Source: Denitrobaculum sp965225735
Lineage (GTDB): Bacteria; Pseudomonadota; Alphaproteobacteria; Kiloniellales; Kiloniellaceae
Reading direction: 5' to 3'
Assembly: GCA_965225735.1 (NCBI GenBank)
Contig: CBDDBN010000025.1
Location: 248,001-312,000, forward strand
Length of the DNA stretch: 64,000 nt
Both the position numbers and the translations under genes were made by a program. Position 1 is the first letter of the stretch, and every line of letters starts with the position of its first letter. The notes under the pieces are model-generated. The model saw nothing but the letters and a program-made list of their open reading frames with translations. It had not been told where the DNA came from and did no database searches. Below are positions 35,095-43,723 of this stretch, in pieces.

Positions 35095-37353
35095 TCAGAC
35101 GAAGCGTTCCGGCTCGAGACTGATCCGGCCAAATTGGGCATTGCCCTGAGCACCCGAGAGCTCGATGGTCTTGAGAAACCTGTAAAGCCCCATGGGCTCG
35201 ATCGGTTTGTTCAGATACTCGATTTTCTTCTTCACACAGGCTTTGCGCAGGTCGGGCGAGCGGTTGGCCGTCAGCAGTGCGGCGGGTAGTGGCCCGAAGC
35301 AGGCACGCACCGCATCGACGGCATCCAGACCGTTCTCGCCATGGTCCAGATGGTAGTCCACAAGGAGCACGTCCGGCGCAACGCCGATATCCGAAAGCAG
35401 CTCCAGGGCCTCGTCCCGGTCGCCGACGTCAAAAACACTAACGCCCCAGCTTTCCAGAAGTGTCGCCATGCCGCGACGCACCTCACTGTCGTTTTCGATC
35501 ACCAACGCGATGAGGTTGGCGGCATCCTGCTCCTCGGGCGTCTCAGGCTGCCGGACCGCCGATGGCATCTCTCGCGCCCGGCTGATCGGCACGGTCACGG
35601 TAAAGCCGGTGCCCTTGCCCGGTTCAGACCAAAGCCGCAGCGGATGCCCAAGCAGGGCGCAGGCCCGCTCGACAATCGCCAGGCCCAACCCCATACCTTC
35701 GCCCGCATCCTCGGCATTCTCCAGACGCTGGAACTCCTTGAAGACGATATCCCGCTTATCCTCTGGAATGCCGGTGCCCGTATCCCAAACTTCGATCCGC
35801 AGTTCCGTGCCCCGTCTTCGGGTGCCGACCAACACCTTCCCGCTTTCGGTGTAGCGTATGGCATTGGCGATCAGGTTCTGCAGGATACGCCTGAGATAGG
35901 ACTGATCACTCTCGACAATGGCGCTGCACTCGACCACGCAGAGTTCTAGCCCCTTTTGCCGGGCGATGGGCTGAAACTCATCGCGCAGCGGCCCGAGGAT
36001 GCGGCTCATGGGGAGGGCCGAAACCTCGACCGCCGCGCGGCCCGAATCAAGCTTGGAGATATCCAGGAGCGCGTCGAGGATCGCTTCGACGCTCTTGAGC
36101 GCGCGCTGCGCCCGCTGGGCAACATCTAGCTGTTCGTCCTCAAGGTTCATGTTGCCAAGCGAGGAGATAAAGAGCTTTGCCGCGGAGAGCGGCTGCAGCA
36201 GGTCGTGGCTAGCCGCAGCCACGAAACGCGACTTGGAGGCATTGGCTCGCTCGGCTTCCTTCAAAGCCGCTTCCAGCGCCAGGGTGCGCTCCTTGACGCG
36301 CTGCTCCAGGGTCTCGTTGACCGACGAGAGACCGGCAATCGCCATACGCTCCGCCGTGACGTCGGTAAAGCTGATCACGAAGCCCTTATCGGGCATGCCC
36401 TGGCAAAAGACGTCCAGGTAGGTCTTACCGAGGTGCTTAACCTCCAGCGTCAAAGGCGCGCGCTGATGAGTCTGACGCACCCACTCGGTGATCTGCGCCG
36501 GCGATTGCCCTTTGGTCAGGGAGAGGTCCTTGCCGATCTGCTCGAACAGCCGGTCGAAGCTGCGGCCGACCTGCAGCAGATTCAATGGCGGGTTCAAGAG
36601 TTCGCTGAGCCGCTGGTTCCAGCCCACCAGCCGGTGCTGACGGTCGAAGATACAAATGCCCTGGTTGATGTGATCCAGGGTCGCGCGCACCAGACGGGCC
36701 TGATCGTCCAGCAGCTTTTCGCGTTCCTGGCGCTCCAGCCGGATCATGTCGGTGACGTCGGTCTGCAGAATGGCGGTACCGCCATCGGCTGTCCGATGTT
36801 CGCTGACCTGGATCCAGCGGTCGCCGCTGACCCGGACGTTAAAGTTGACGTGGTGCTCTTGGTGCTTGCGTTCGCGTTCAGAGGCCCAGCTTTGTGCAGT
36901 TTCACCGTCCGGAAGCGAGAGGTAAAGGCTTTGGCTGACCTGTTGGACATATTCCTCGAAAGTCAGCCCAGGACGCAGCTTGTGACGGATGTCCGGCATA
37001 TGCATGCCGAACCGGCTGTTGCACATGACCATGAAGTCGTCGGCGTTAAAGAGGGCAAAGCCCTCCTGCACCGCCTCCAGCGCATTGGAGAGGTCGGCGC
37101 GTGCCCGTTCGGCTGCTTCGTTGGCTTCCGAAAGCTGCGCGTTGGAGCTGTTAAGCAGTTGCAGGGTTTGTTCCAGGTCGCTGGTGCGCACCCGCACCGC
37201 TTCCTCCAGCATCAGCGAGCGTTGGAAATGCGCATAGGCATCGCCGCTGTCATCGGTCGCCTGCTCGACGCGATCCATCAGGACAGAGGTGATCTCCAAC
37301 AGCTTTCTGTTCTGCTCTTCGAGTGTGTCCCTGGGGTTGATGAGCAAAGACAT
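35095..37353 (-). CDS. PAS hybrid histidine kinase, NahK/ErcS'-like
   Basis: A 752-residue cytosolic kinase: N-terminal coiled coil (MSLLINPRDTLEEQNRKLLE...), PAS (about 100-210, EAVQEGFALFNADDFMV), PAS (about 225-345), HisKA with RFVAAASHDLLQPLSAAKLF (His near 390), HATPase (NLIANAIRYT, DTGTGIPE, GMGLGLAIV) and receiver (VLLVDYHLDHGENG). The order and the SHDLLQPL motif match the NahK/ErcS' group of the Pseudomonas ethanol-oxidation circuit. It overlaps the FIST gene by one base (TAATG), a strong sign the two proteins act together. Confidence 0.88.
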   Translation of the reverse strand: MSLLINPRDTLEEQNRKLLEITSVLMDRVEQATDDSGDAYAHFQRSLMLEEAVRVRTSDLEQTLQLLNSSNAQLSEANEAAERARADLSNALEAVQEGFALFNADDFMVMCNSRFGMHMPDIRHKLRPGLTFEEYVQQVSQSLYLSLPDGETAQSWASERERKHQEHHVNFNVRVSGDRWIQVSEHRTADGGTAILQTDVTDMIRLERQEREKLLDDQARLVRATLDHINQGICIFDRQHRLVGWNQRLSELLNPPLNLLQVGRSFDRLFEQIGKDLSLTKGQSPAQITEWVRQTHQRAPLTLEVKHLGKTYLDVFCQGMPDKGFVISFTDVTAERMAIAGLSSVNETLEQRVKERTLALEAALKEAERANASKSRFVAAASHDLLQPLSAAKLFISSLGNMNLEDEQLDVAQRAQRALKSVEAILDALLDISKLDSGRAAVEVSALPMSRILGPLRDEFQPIARQKGLELCVVECSAIVESDQSYLRRILQNLIANAIRYTESGKVLVGTRRRGTELRIEVWDTGTGIPEDKRDIVFKEFQRLENAEDAGEGMGLGLAIVERACALLGHPLRLWSEPGKGTGFTVTVPISRAREMPSAVRQPETPEEQDAANLIALVIENDSEVRRGMATLLESWGVSVFDVGDRDEALELLSDIGVAPDVLLVDYHLDHGENGLDAVDAVRACFGPLPAALLTANRSPDLRKACVKKKIEYLNKPIEPMGLYRFLKTIELSGAQGNAQFGRISLEPERFV

Positions 37354-38594
37354 TACTCTTCAGCCTCCGCGACCGGCGGATAGATCGCAACGCCCGTCAT
37401 GGTTTGATTGACGTGGACCGAGTTGATCTGCTCGCCATAGGTATTGAAGCCAACGACGTTGTTGGCGGAAAGAATGCGTGAGAGCGCGCCTTTGGCCTGC
37501 TTCTGCTCAGCCTCCAGGCGCCGCAGGATGCAGTCGCAGGCGATAACGGCCTGAGGTTGCTCATCGCGCGCGAGTTCGGCCATCGCGTCGCTCAGATGCT
37601 GCGTGATGTCGCTTGGGTCGGCAACTGTAAGGACAAGGCCCTCGTCAATCGCGGAAAAGAATGTCAGATCGCCATTCTGCTCGACCTTCTGGATTGCGCG
37701 CACATGGTACTTGCCCCCCACCTTCACCACGACCGGATGGGCGGCAAAGATAAAGGGCGACAGCTGTTCAGGATCCAGACCGACGATGCGGGCATATTCC
37801 CGCGCCGCGGGCTCGGCATTGATCTGGCAAACCACACGACGCGCCGGATCAGCCTTAGTGACCACCATCTTGCGTGTCGTGGGCATCAGGTGATCGAAGT
37901 TAAAAACCTTGATGTTGCAGTCGCTTCGGATCAGAGCCAGAACGGCGGCATTGCGGTGCATCCGACCGTCGTGAAGGACAAAGGTCTTCTGAAAATCGAG
38001 GCCGTCCCCAGCGGAACCGCCAAAGAAAGCGACGTGACCCAAGGCAATGCCAAGCGTGGAGACAAGCTGATCTTCAAGCAAAGAAACGCCATCGACGAGA
38101 AGGAAGGCGAACTCTGAGCGCCAGTTCGGTGCCTGGCGTACCAGTTCGCCGCGCAGACGCGTGGTTTCGCCCACCAGTTCCTGTCGCGACAGATCCTCCA
38201 GACCGTCGATAAACTGCACGCATGAAACAAAGTGGCTTTCAGGAAAGCCGATGGCAACGATCTCGCCCTCGGTATAACCCCGCGCCGCGATCTCGCCGGC
38301 TGTCGTGCAGCCAATGACCGTCGTGCCAGGGAAAGCTTCGACCGCCGCCGCCGCCACCGCTTCCGGATCTCCCTGAGGCGATATGAAAAGCACGACAAGG
38401 CACAAGCCATCGGTGCCGATGGCCTCCGCGAGCCTCTCAAGTGCAAGACGAGCATTACTCGCCGGGGCCTGTGCCGTCCTCAGCAACTGGCCCATGACAT
38501 CGCCGGTCGCGGATGACTGGGTCGCAGATGACTGGGTCGCAGATGACTGGGTCACAGACGACCGGGCCGTAGACGACTTGACCGTCACGTCCAT
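37353..38594 (-). CDS. FIST-domain sensory protein (NosP-like)
   Basis: A 413-residue soluble protein with FIST N (VVLFISPQGDPEAVAAAAVE, GCTTAGEIAARGYTEGEIV) and FIST C (residues 250-400; EYARIVGLDPEQLSPF, IACDCILRRLEAE). FIST proteins sense small ligands; the NosP branch, found beside NahK kinases, binds NO through heme. Whether this one does is inference. The N-terminal 30 residues are a tandem repeat (TQSSA) encoded by a 15-bp minisatellite. Start ATG follows GGGGAGG. Translation is coupled to the kinase. Confidence 0.85.
   Translation of the reverse strand: MDVTVKSSTARSSVTQSSATQSSATQSSATGDVMGQLLRTAQAPASNARLALERLAEAIGTDGLCLVVLFISPQGDPEAVAAAAVEAFPGTTVIGCTTAGEIAARGYTEGEIVAIGFPESHFVSCVQFIDGLEDLSRQELVGETTRLRGELVRQAPNWRSEFAFLLVDGVSLLEDQLVSTLGIALGHVAFFGGSAGDGLDFQKTFVLHDGRMHRNAAVLALIRSDCNIKVFNFDHLMPTTRKMVVTKADPARRVVCQINAEPAAREYARIVGLDPEQLSPFIFAAHPVVVKVGGKYHVRAIQKVEQNGDLTFFSAIDEGLVLTVADPSDITQHLSDAMAELARDEQPQAVIACDCILRRLEAEQKQAKGALSRILSANNVVGFNTYGEQINSVHVNQTMTGVAIYPPVAEAEE
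38506..38580 (-). repeat. 15-bp minisatellite in the FIST gene (5 units)
   Basis: Five consecutive 15-mers, units 2 and 3 identical (GTCGCAGATGACTGG) and units 1, 4 and 5 diverged. Being a multiple of three, copy changes would lengthen or shorten the Ser/Thr/Gln-rich N-terminus without breaking the frame. Confidence 0.9.
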
Positions 38595-38650
38595 AGGGCC
38601 TCCCCAGAGGTTATGTTTTTTATATTTTTGTTTTCTCAGTTCTTAACAGG

Positions 38651-39373
38651 TTAGGGGACGCTATCGCTTTCCTGCAAGATTTTTGCGAAGTGCGCGTTTT
38701 GCGCCATCAGCACCGCCTGAGTCCGGCTTTGTACACCCAGCTTGCGCAGAATCGCCGTAATGTGCGCTTTAACAGTGGTCTCGGCGATAGAAAGGTCGTA
38801 GGCGATCTGTTTGTTCAGTTTGCCGGCGCAGATGAATTCCAGAATGCGCGCCTGCTGCGGCGTCAAGAGCGAGAGCCGGCGGATGGCGTCGTCCTTGATG
38901 GACATAGGATCCGCCACATCCTCCGCAACCGGAACATAGCCCTCCGGAACAAAAACCTTACCCGACCAGATCTCGGAGAATGCCCGCAAAAAAACGTCGC
39001 TTTGGCTGTGTTTGGGCACGAAGCCCGCCGCCCCTGCCCTGATGGCCGACGCGATGATGCGGTTGTCGGACAGCGAGGAAACGATAATGACGGGCACATC
39101 CGAGGTGACCGTCTTCAGCCGGATCAAACCTTCCATCCCATTGACGTTGGGCAGATTGAGATCCAGCAGCACCACATCCGGGCGCTCGCCCTCCCGAATG
39201 AGAGCAACGGCCCTTTCCAGACGGCCGACGGTGATCACCTTTTCGACGGAAAGAGCAGATTTCAATGTCATCGAGAGGGCTTCGCAAAACAGCGGATGAT
39301 CATCCACGATCAGAGCCGAACTGAGATTCATACGCTGCGGCAAAACCGTTCTTTCTCTCGCGACTTCATTCAT
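38651..39373 (-). CDS. LuxR-type response regulator (ErdR/AgmR-like)
   Basis: A 240-residue two-domain regulator: receiver (ALIVDDHPLFCEAL, DVVLLDLNLPNVNG with phospho-acceptor Asp, VPKHSQ) and LuxR HTH (LTPQQARILEFICAGKLNKQ, IAETTVKAHITAILRKLGVQ). Its neighbours and type match the NarL-family regulators of quinoprotein ethanol dehydrogenase genes in Pseudomonas. It is the best candidate for the factor binding the 16-bp palindromes across the island. ATG 39373 follows AGAGAAGAA; the TTG ten codons upstream is less likely. Confidence 0.88.
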   Translation of the reverse strand: MNEVARERTVLPQRMNLSSALIVDDHPLFCEALSMTLKSALSVEKVITVGRLERAVALIREGERPDVVLLDLNLPNVNGMEGLIRLKTVTSDVPVIIVSSLSDNRIIASAIRAGAAGFVPKHSQSDVFLRAFSEIWSGKVFVPEGYVPVAEDVADPMSIKDDAIRRLSLLTPQQARILEFICAGKLNKQIAYDLSIAETTVKAHITAILRKLGVQSRTQAVLMAQNAHFAKILQESDSVP

Positions 39374-39456
39374 TTCTTCTCTGGCTCCTAAGCCCTGTTT
39401 CAAGCTTAGCTAAACCCTGTTCGCCGTAACAGCCTTAACTCTTTTAGAAAGGCTGG

Positions 39457-39480
39457 GGGCGCATCCCGTGGAATGCGCCC
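39457..39480 (-). terminator. Probable terminator after PQQ dehydrogenase
   Basis: Eight-bp stem GGGCGCAT/ATGCGCCC with an 8-nt loop past the dehydrogenase stop on the minus strand, followed by CCAGCCTTTCT; the T-tract is weak. Confidence 0.55.
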
Positions 39481-39494
39481 GCAGTTGTCAGGTC

Positions 39495-41261
39495 TTAGTT
39501 GGCCGAGGCCAGTTCCTTCGGAACCTTAAACACCCAGACAATACCACCCTGGTTGAGGTAGTTGACCTTCTTGGCGACTTCACCGCCCCAGAGCGGCACC
39601 GCGCCGCCCCAGCCGGAAGCCACGGCGACGAACTGTTCGCCGTCCATTTCCCAGGTGATGGGCTGGCCGACCACGCCGGAGCCGGTCTGGAAGGACCAGA
39701 GTTCTTCGCCGTTTTCGTCGTTGAAGGCCTTCAAATGACCTTCCGGCGTACCGGTAAAGACCAAACCGCCGGCCGTGGTCATAACACCTGACCAGAGCGG
39801 GGCTTCATTGCGATACTCCCACTTCACCTCACCCGAAACCGGATCGATGGCCTTCAGCGAACCGATGTAGTCTTCGAACAGCGGCTTGATGGTAAAGCCC
39901 GCACCCAGATAAGCGGCACCCTTTTTGTAGGTGATCGGCTCGTTCCAGATGTCCATGCCCCACTCGTTGGACGGCACGTAGAACAAGCCGGTCTTTGGGC
40001 TGTGTGCCATTGGCATCCAGTTCTTGCCGCCAAGGAAGGAAGGAACGGCAAAGACGTTGTTGCCTTTTGCACCGTCCGCTGCCGCGGCCGGGTCGCCGGG
40101 ACGATTGTTCTCGACGAAGATGGGCCGGCCATTCTCGTCAATTCCTTCAGCCCAGGTGATATCCCGCACGAAGGGGAAGGCATTTACATAGGCACCGTCT
40201 TCACGATTCAGGATGTAGAAGAAACCGTTCCGGTCGGCGGTCGCATAGCGCTTGTTGCCGTCCGGATCCACGAAGGGAATGACCTCGTTTACACCGTCGT
40301 AATCCCAGCCTTCGCGAGGTGTCGTCTGATAGTGCCACTTGATCTCGCCATTGGCGGGGTCGATGCCAATGCGTGCGGCGGCGTAAAGATTGTCGCCAGC
40401 GTTGCCGTCCGTGGGTTGGCCCGCATTGCGCAGATGGCTATTCCAGGGCGCCGGGTTGCCTGCACCGAACACCAAGGTATCGGTGTCGATATCATAGGAT
40501 CCGCCGAGCCAGGTGGCGCCGCCCCCGGTTTTCCAGAGATCGCCCGGCCAGGTGGCGTTCAATTCGCCAGTCATGGTGGACTCTTCGCCCTTGAAGGTGC
40601 CCATGTGACCCTCGATCACGGGCCGGGTCCAGACCAGCTCGCCGGTCTCGGCGTCGCGGGCCTGCACTTCGCCGACGATCCCGAACTCGCCACCGGAATT
40701 GCCAGTGATGACCAGACCGTTCACGATAATCGGAGCAGCCGTATAGGAGTAACCCGCTTTGTAGTCGGCAATCTTCTTCCGCCAGATCACGTCGCCGGTT
40801 TTCCGGTCAAGTGCCATGATCCGCGCATCGAGCGTACCGAAGTAGATCTTATCGCCATAGATGGCTGCACCACGGTTTACGACATCGCAACAGGGCAGAA
40901 TGCCTTCAGGCAGGCGCGCGTCGTACTGCCAAAGCTCCTGGCCTGTCCGAGCATCGACCGCATAGAGCCGCGAATAGGAACCAGTGACGTACATGATGCC
41001 GTCATAAATCAGCGGCTGGCTCTCCTGGCCGCGCTGTTTTTCCCCGCCGAAGGAAAAGGCCCAAGCGGGCACCAGGCTTTTGACGTTATCCTGCGTAATC
41101 ATATCCAGCGGACTGTAGCGCTGCAGGTGACGCCCCATACCGTTGGTGACGATTTGATCGGTAACGGACTGATCGTTCCTCAGGTCTTCCTCGGTCACCT
41201 GTGCCTGGGCAACGCCAGACGCAAGCACAGCGGCGGTCATTGTAAGCAAAAACCGGTGCAT
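39495..41261 (-). CDS. PQQ-dependent alcohol dehydrogenase, lanthanide-type active site (PedH/ExaF-like)
   Basis: A 588-residue periplasmic quinoprotein with signal peptide MHRFLLTMTAAVLASGVAQA and an eight-bladed propeller. Key residues (from ATG 41261, after GGAGGAAATCA): the vicinal disulfide pair Cys124-Cys125 in LPCCDV, Glu192 in SGGEFG, Asn274 in APWNSH, catalytic Asp320 and, two residues on, Asp322 in GWDYDGVNE. In XoxF and PedH/ExaF enzymes the second Asp coordinates a lanthanide; calcium enzymes have Ala or Ser there. It oxidises primary alcohols or aldehydes, passing electrons to cytochrome c550. The sequence DNLYAAARIGIDPANGEIKWH is closer to ethanol- than methanol-type enzymes. 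Confidence 0.92.
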   Translation of the reverse strand: MHRFLLTMTAAVLASGVAQAQVTEEDLRNDQSVTDQIVTNGMGRHLQRYSPLDMITQDNVKSLVPAWAFSFGGEKQRGQESQPLIYDGIMYVTGSYSRLYAVDARTGQELWQYDARLPEGILPCCDVVNRGAAIYGDKIYFGTLDARIMALDRKTGDVIWRKKIADYKAGYSYTAAPIIVNGLVITGNSGGEFGIVGEVQARDAETGELVWTRPVIEGHMGTFKGEESTMTGELNATWPGDLWKTGGGATWLGGSYDIDTDTLVFGAGNPAPWNSHLRNAGQPTDGNAGDNLYAAARIGIDPANGEIKWHYQTTPREGWDYDGVNEVIPFVDPDGNKRYATADRNGFFYILNREDGAYVNAFPFVRDITWAEGIDENGRPIFVENNRPGDPAAAADGAKGNNVFAVPSFLGGKNWMPMAHSPKTGLFYVPSNEWGMDIWNEPITYKKGAAYLGAGFTIKPLFEDYIGSLKAIDPVSGEVKWEYRNEAPLWSGVMTTAGGLVFTGTPEGHLKAFNDENGEELWSFQTGSGVVGQPITWEMDGEQFVAVASGWGGAVPLWGGEVAKKVNYLNQGGIVWVFKVPKELASAN

Positions 41262-41575
41262 TGATTTCCTCCCCAGAGCCTGGACGTTCCTCCGCGTTTT
41301 ATGAGAAACGCTTTCCCGACTCTTGTTCGACACGTCAGAGAGCGCTGTTGGACCCCTATTTCCTGTACCAGGCCCGCCCCGCTCCCGCGGAATGCACAAC
41401 AGCTGATCCCAGCGGCTTCCAGCCCTTGCGCGTTCCCTAAAGTATCCTCGCTTGCGCGTGGTTTTGGGAATACCACCTAGGTCGTAAATTGAGGTTCCGG
41501 GGCACGCAAGAACGGCACTTTTGTGCGGGTGCCTGGCCGAACACGAAGCATTTCCAGCGGGAAGTCGGAAGAAGA
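41262..41575. other. Regulatory region upstream of the PQQ dehydrogenase
   Basis: No gene in this 314-bp gap. It holds the palindrome at 41471-41486 and a TACTTT hexamer about 26 nt beyond it, so the transcript would have a 5' leader of roughly 170 nt. Confidence 0.5.
41471..41486. promoter_or_regulatory. Quinoprotein-island palindrome, site 3
   Basis: TACCACCTAGGTCGTA, one mismatch from a perfect inverted repeat, about 210 bp upstream of the dehydrogenase ATG. Confidence 0.6.
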
Positions 41576-42118
41576 TCAGAAGATGCGCTGATACTTCCAG
41601 TTGTCGGCATCGGGCGTGACTTCGTCGAGATCGTACTCCGCCGCTCTCAAGCGCTGCGCGACCGGAAGACCGGCTTCTGCTGCCCGATCGACATAGCGCT
41701 GGCCCAGCTCGATATCCTGGGTCACTCCATGGCCACGTAGCAGGTCGAGCCCATAGTTGAACTGCCCAACCGGATCCCCGGCGTCCGCCGCGCGCAGATC
41801 CCAGGCAGCGGCGGCTTCCGGATTTTCGGGACCGCCCAGGCCGTTATCTTCCATCTGCGCCATCCAGGTCATAGCGCCGGTATAGCCGGCCTCGGCACAG
41901 CGTTCAAAGACCGAACGCGCCTCCGCATGCCGGCCGGATTTCGTAATGAAGTAGCCCTGGGCGCAGGTCATCATGTCGACCTCGCCGCGGACCGCCTTAG
42001 CGATTGCGCTATTGAGCGACAGTTCCTCGGGATTGAGAGTGCCGTCCTCCGCCTGCACGGCGGCAGGCATGCTAACGGCGGCAATCAGGCAAGCTGTCCG
42101 TAAAAAAGCGCGAAACAT
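41576..42118 (-). CDS. Exported Sel1-repeat protein 1
   Basis: A 180-residue periplasmic protein with signal peptide MFRAFLRTACLIAAVSMPAA and mature start EDGTLNPEEL. Sel1-type helical repeats follow (ARSVFERCAEAGYTGAMTWM, AAWDLRAADAGDPVGQFNYG, GQRYVDRAAEAGLPVAQRL). Sel1/TPR proteins act as assembly scaffolds. It resembles the gene at 43163-43642, including the DGTLNP mature N-terminus. The ATG at 42118 follows AAGGAG. Likely helps the quinoprotein system, by position. Confidence 0.8.
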   Translation of the reverse strand: MFRAFLRTACLIAAVSMPAAVQAEDGTLNPEELSLNSAIAKAVRGEVDMMTCAQGYFITKSGRHAEARSVFERCAEAGYTGAMTWMAQMEDNGLGGPENPEAAAAWDLRAADAGDPVGQFNYGLDLLRGHGVTQDIELGQRYVDRAAEAGLPVAQRLRAAEYDLDEVTPDADNWKYQRIF

Positions 42119-42182
42119 CTCATGGCTCCTTGCGATCCCTGAGCATAGCAAATTGGCTGAAATTTGGCGATTCGGCGCGCTT

Positions 42183-42198
42183 TATGACTTTGGTCGTA
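42183..42198. promoter_or_regulatory. Quinoprotein-island palindrome, site 4
   Basis: TATGACTTTGGTCGTA (complement TACGACCAAAGTCATA), about 65 bp ahead of the Sel1 gene; two mismatches to the consensus. Confidence 0.5.
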
Positions 42199-42210
42199 GG
42201 AAACCAGCCT

Positions 42211-42891
42211 CTAGAAAATGCCAAACCCCAGGGCGAGAGCGATCAAGACAATAGCAACGATGATCCAGACCTTGGGGCTTGCCCCGCCACTTTCTGCTGG
42301 CTGAGGCGTTTGGACAGGTTCGGCGGCTTTAACGGGTTCGGGCGCGGGCTCAGGCGTGACCTCGGCCTCTGGCGCCTCGGCGGCCTCTGAGGCAATTTCG
42401 GGAACCGTTTCTGGCGGTGGCGCTGGCTCAGCGGCACTTTCCGCCATCCCCTTGCCGTCCACCAGACCGGCGAAGGTCTCGAAGAAATCCTTCGCCATCT
42501 TTTTGGCGGTGCCATCGATCAAGCGGCTACCGAGCTGAGCGAGCTTGCCGCCAATGTCAGCATGCACCTCGTAATGCATCAGCGTTCCGGTACCGTCCGG
42601 TTCGAGCCGTACCTTCGCCCCGCCTTTGGCGAAACCCGCAGCGCCGCCCTTGCCTTCGCCTGAAATCGTGTAGCTCTCCGGCCGGTTCAGATCCGACAGC
42701 GTCACGGCTCCGGAGAACTTGGCCTTCACCGGCCCGACCTTGGCAACGACCCTGGCAGTCAGTTCCGTGTCGGAAGTCTTTTCGATTTCCTCGCAACCCG
42801 GAATGCATTGTTTGAGGATTTCCGGATCATTCAAGGCATCATACACCGCCTCTCGCGAAGCATTGAGCCTGTATTCCCCCGTCATATCCAT
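42211..42891 (-). CDS. coxG: CoxG-like SRPBCC protein with membrane anchor
   Basis: A 226-residue protein. Residues 1-145 are the CoxG SRPBCC fold (REAVYDALNDPEILKQCIPG, VGPVKAKFSGAVTLSDL, DIGGKLAQLGSRLIDGTAKK). A Pro/Glu/Ala-rich linker (residues 150-200) leads to a single C-terminal helix VWIIVAIVLIALALGFGIF, so it is tail-anchored. CoxG was first seen with CO dehydrogenase, where it helps recruit the enzyme to the membrane; no cox genes are here. The palindrome at 42973 suggests it belongs to the quinoprotein island. ATG 42891 follows AGGAGG by 8 nt. Confidence 0.85.
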   Translation of the reverse strand: MDMTGEYRLNASREAVYDALNDPEILKQCIPGCEEIEKTSDTELTARVVAKVGPVKAKFSGAVTLSDLNRPESYTISGEGKGGAAGFAKGGAKVRLEPDGTGTLMHYEVHADIGGKLAQLGSRLIDGTAKKMAKDFFETFAGLVDGKGMAESAAEPAPPPETVPEIASEAAEAPEAEVTPEPAPEPVKAAEPVQTPQPAESGGASPKVWIIVAIVLIALALGFGIF

Positions 42892-42972
42892 TGCCAATTC
42901 CTCCTCTTACCAAAGGATCGTCCGATACAATCATTGAGATCGCCGAAGCCTGCCCACTCGGCGCGTGGAGTC

Positions 42973-42988
42973 AACGCGACTTTGGTCC
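42973..42988. promoter_or_regulatory. Quinoprotein-island palindrome, site 5
   Basis: CGCGACTTTGGTCCTT; on the minus strand AAGGACCAAAGTCGCG is followed at once by TTGACT, a possible -35 box for coxG. It lies between coxG and the divergent Sel1 gene at 43163. Confidence 0.5.
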
Positions 42989-43162
42989 TTCCCGCGGTCA
43001 TCGGCCACACGACTTTCGGAGGAGAGGGATCAGGATAACTGTGGATATCGGGGTTATTCCTAGGAGAAATGGAGCATATCCCACAATTGAAAGGCGGTTT
43101 AGAATAGCCGGTAAGATGCTTCCCTAGTCTGCAATGCTTGAGATTGAGGAAAGGTCCGTGTG

Positions 43163-43642
43163 ATGAGACTTCTGCTTTCGATCATCCTGCTTCTGCTGGC
43201 ACTCCCGGCTTTTGCCAAGGACGGCACGCTTAATCCCCATGAGGGCGGTATCGCCCAATTGAAGGAATCGCTTAACACCCGGCCCGAACGCGCGGGCTTC
43301 ATCTGCTGGGTGGTCTATGAAACCCAGAAAGGCGGGCTGCACGCAGAAGCCCTGGACGCGCTTCACAGCTGCGCGGAAAGCGGCAATGCGCCATCAATGA
43401 TCCTGCTCTCCCACGCTTACGAAAACGGTCTGGGGACGGAAAAAAGCGCAGAACGCGCGACCTACTGGGTCAAGCAGGCCGCCCTTCAAGGCTATTCGCT
43501 CGGCCAGTATCACTACGGCATGGCGTTGTTGCGCGGCACAGGGGTCGAACAGGACGAAGCCGAGGCCCGCTACTGGTTGCAAAAGGCTGCGGAAGGCGGC
43601 AGCGAAACAGCAGTGGAAACCCTGAGTGCGCTGGGGATGTAA
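43163..43642 (+). CDS. Exported Sel1-repeat protein 2
   Basis: A 159-residue periplasmic protein with signal peptide MRLLLSIILLLLALPAFAKD and mature start DGTLNPHEGG. Sel1 repeats: ALDALHSCAESGNAPSMILL, RATYWVKQAALQGYSLGQYH, ARYWLQKAAEGGSETAVETL. Related to 41576-42118. ATG 43163 follows GAGGAAAGG; an overlapping GTG one codon earlier is possible. Likely the right-hand border of the PQQ island. Confidence 0.8.
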   Translation: MRLLLSIILLLLALPAFAKDGTLNPHEGGIAQLKESLNTRPERAGFICWVVYETQKGGLHAEALDALHSCAESGNAPSMILLSHAYENGLGTEKSAERATYWVKQAALQGYSLGQYHYGMALLRGTGVEQDEAEARYWLQKAAEGGSETAVETLSALGM

Positions 43643-43723
43643 CGGACCGCCTTGCACGGGGCGGAGACTCCTCCTTACCATGGCGAAACTTTCTCGCCAT
43701 CGTGAAGAAACGAACCCACCGCC

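Noticed and set aside
40002..41264. Plus-strand open frame of 420 codons
   Set aside because: It lies antisense to the PQQ dehydrogenase, whose active-site residues are all present.
42211..42891. CO dehydrogenase cluster suggested by coxG
   Set aside because: No coxMSL or coxDEF genes nearby; CoxG-like proteins also occur with other systems.
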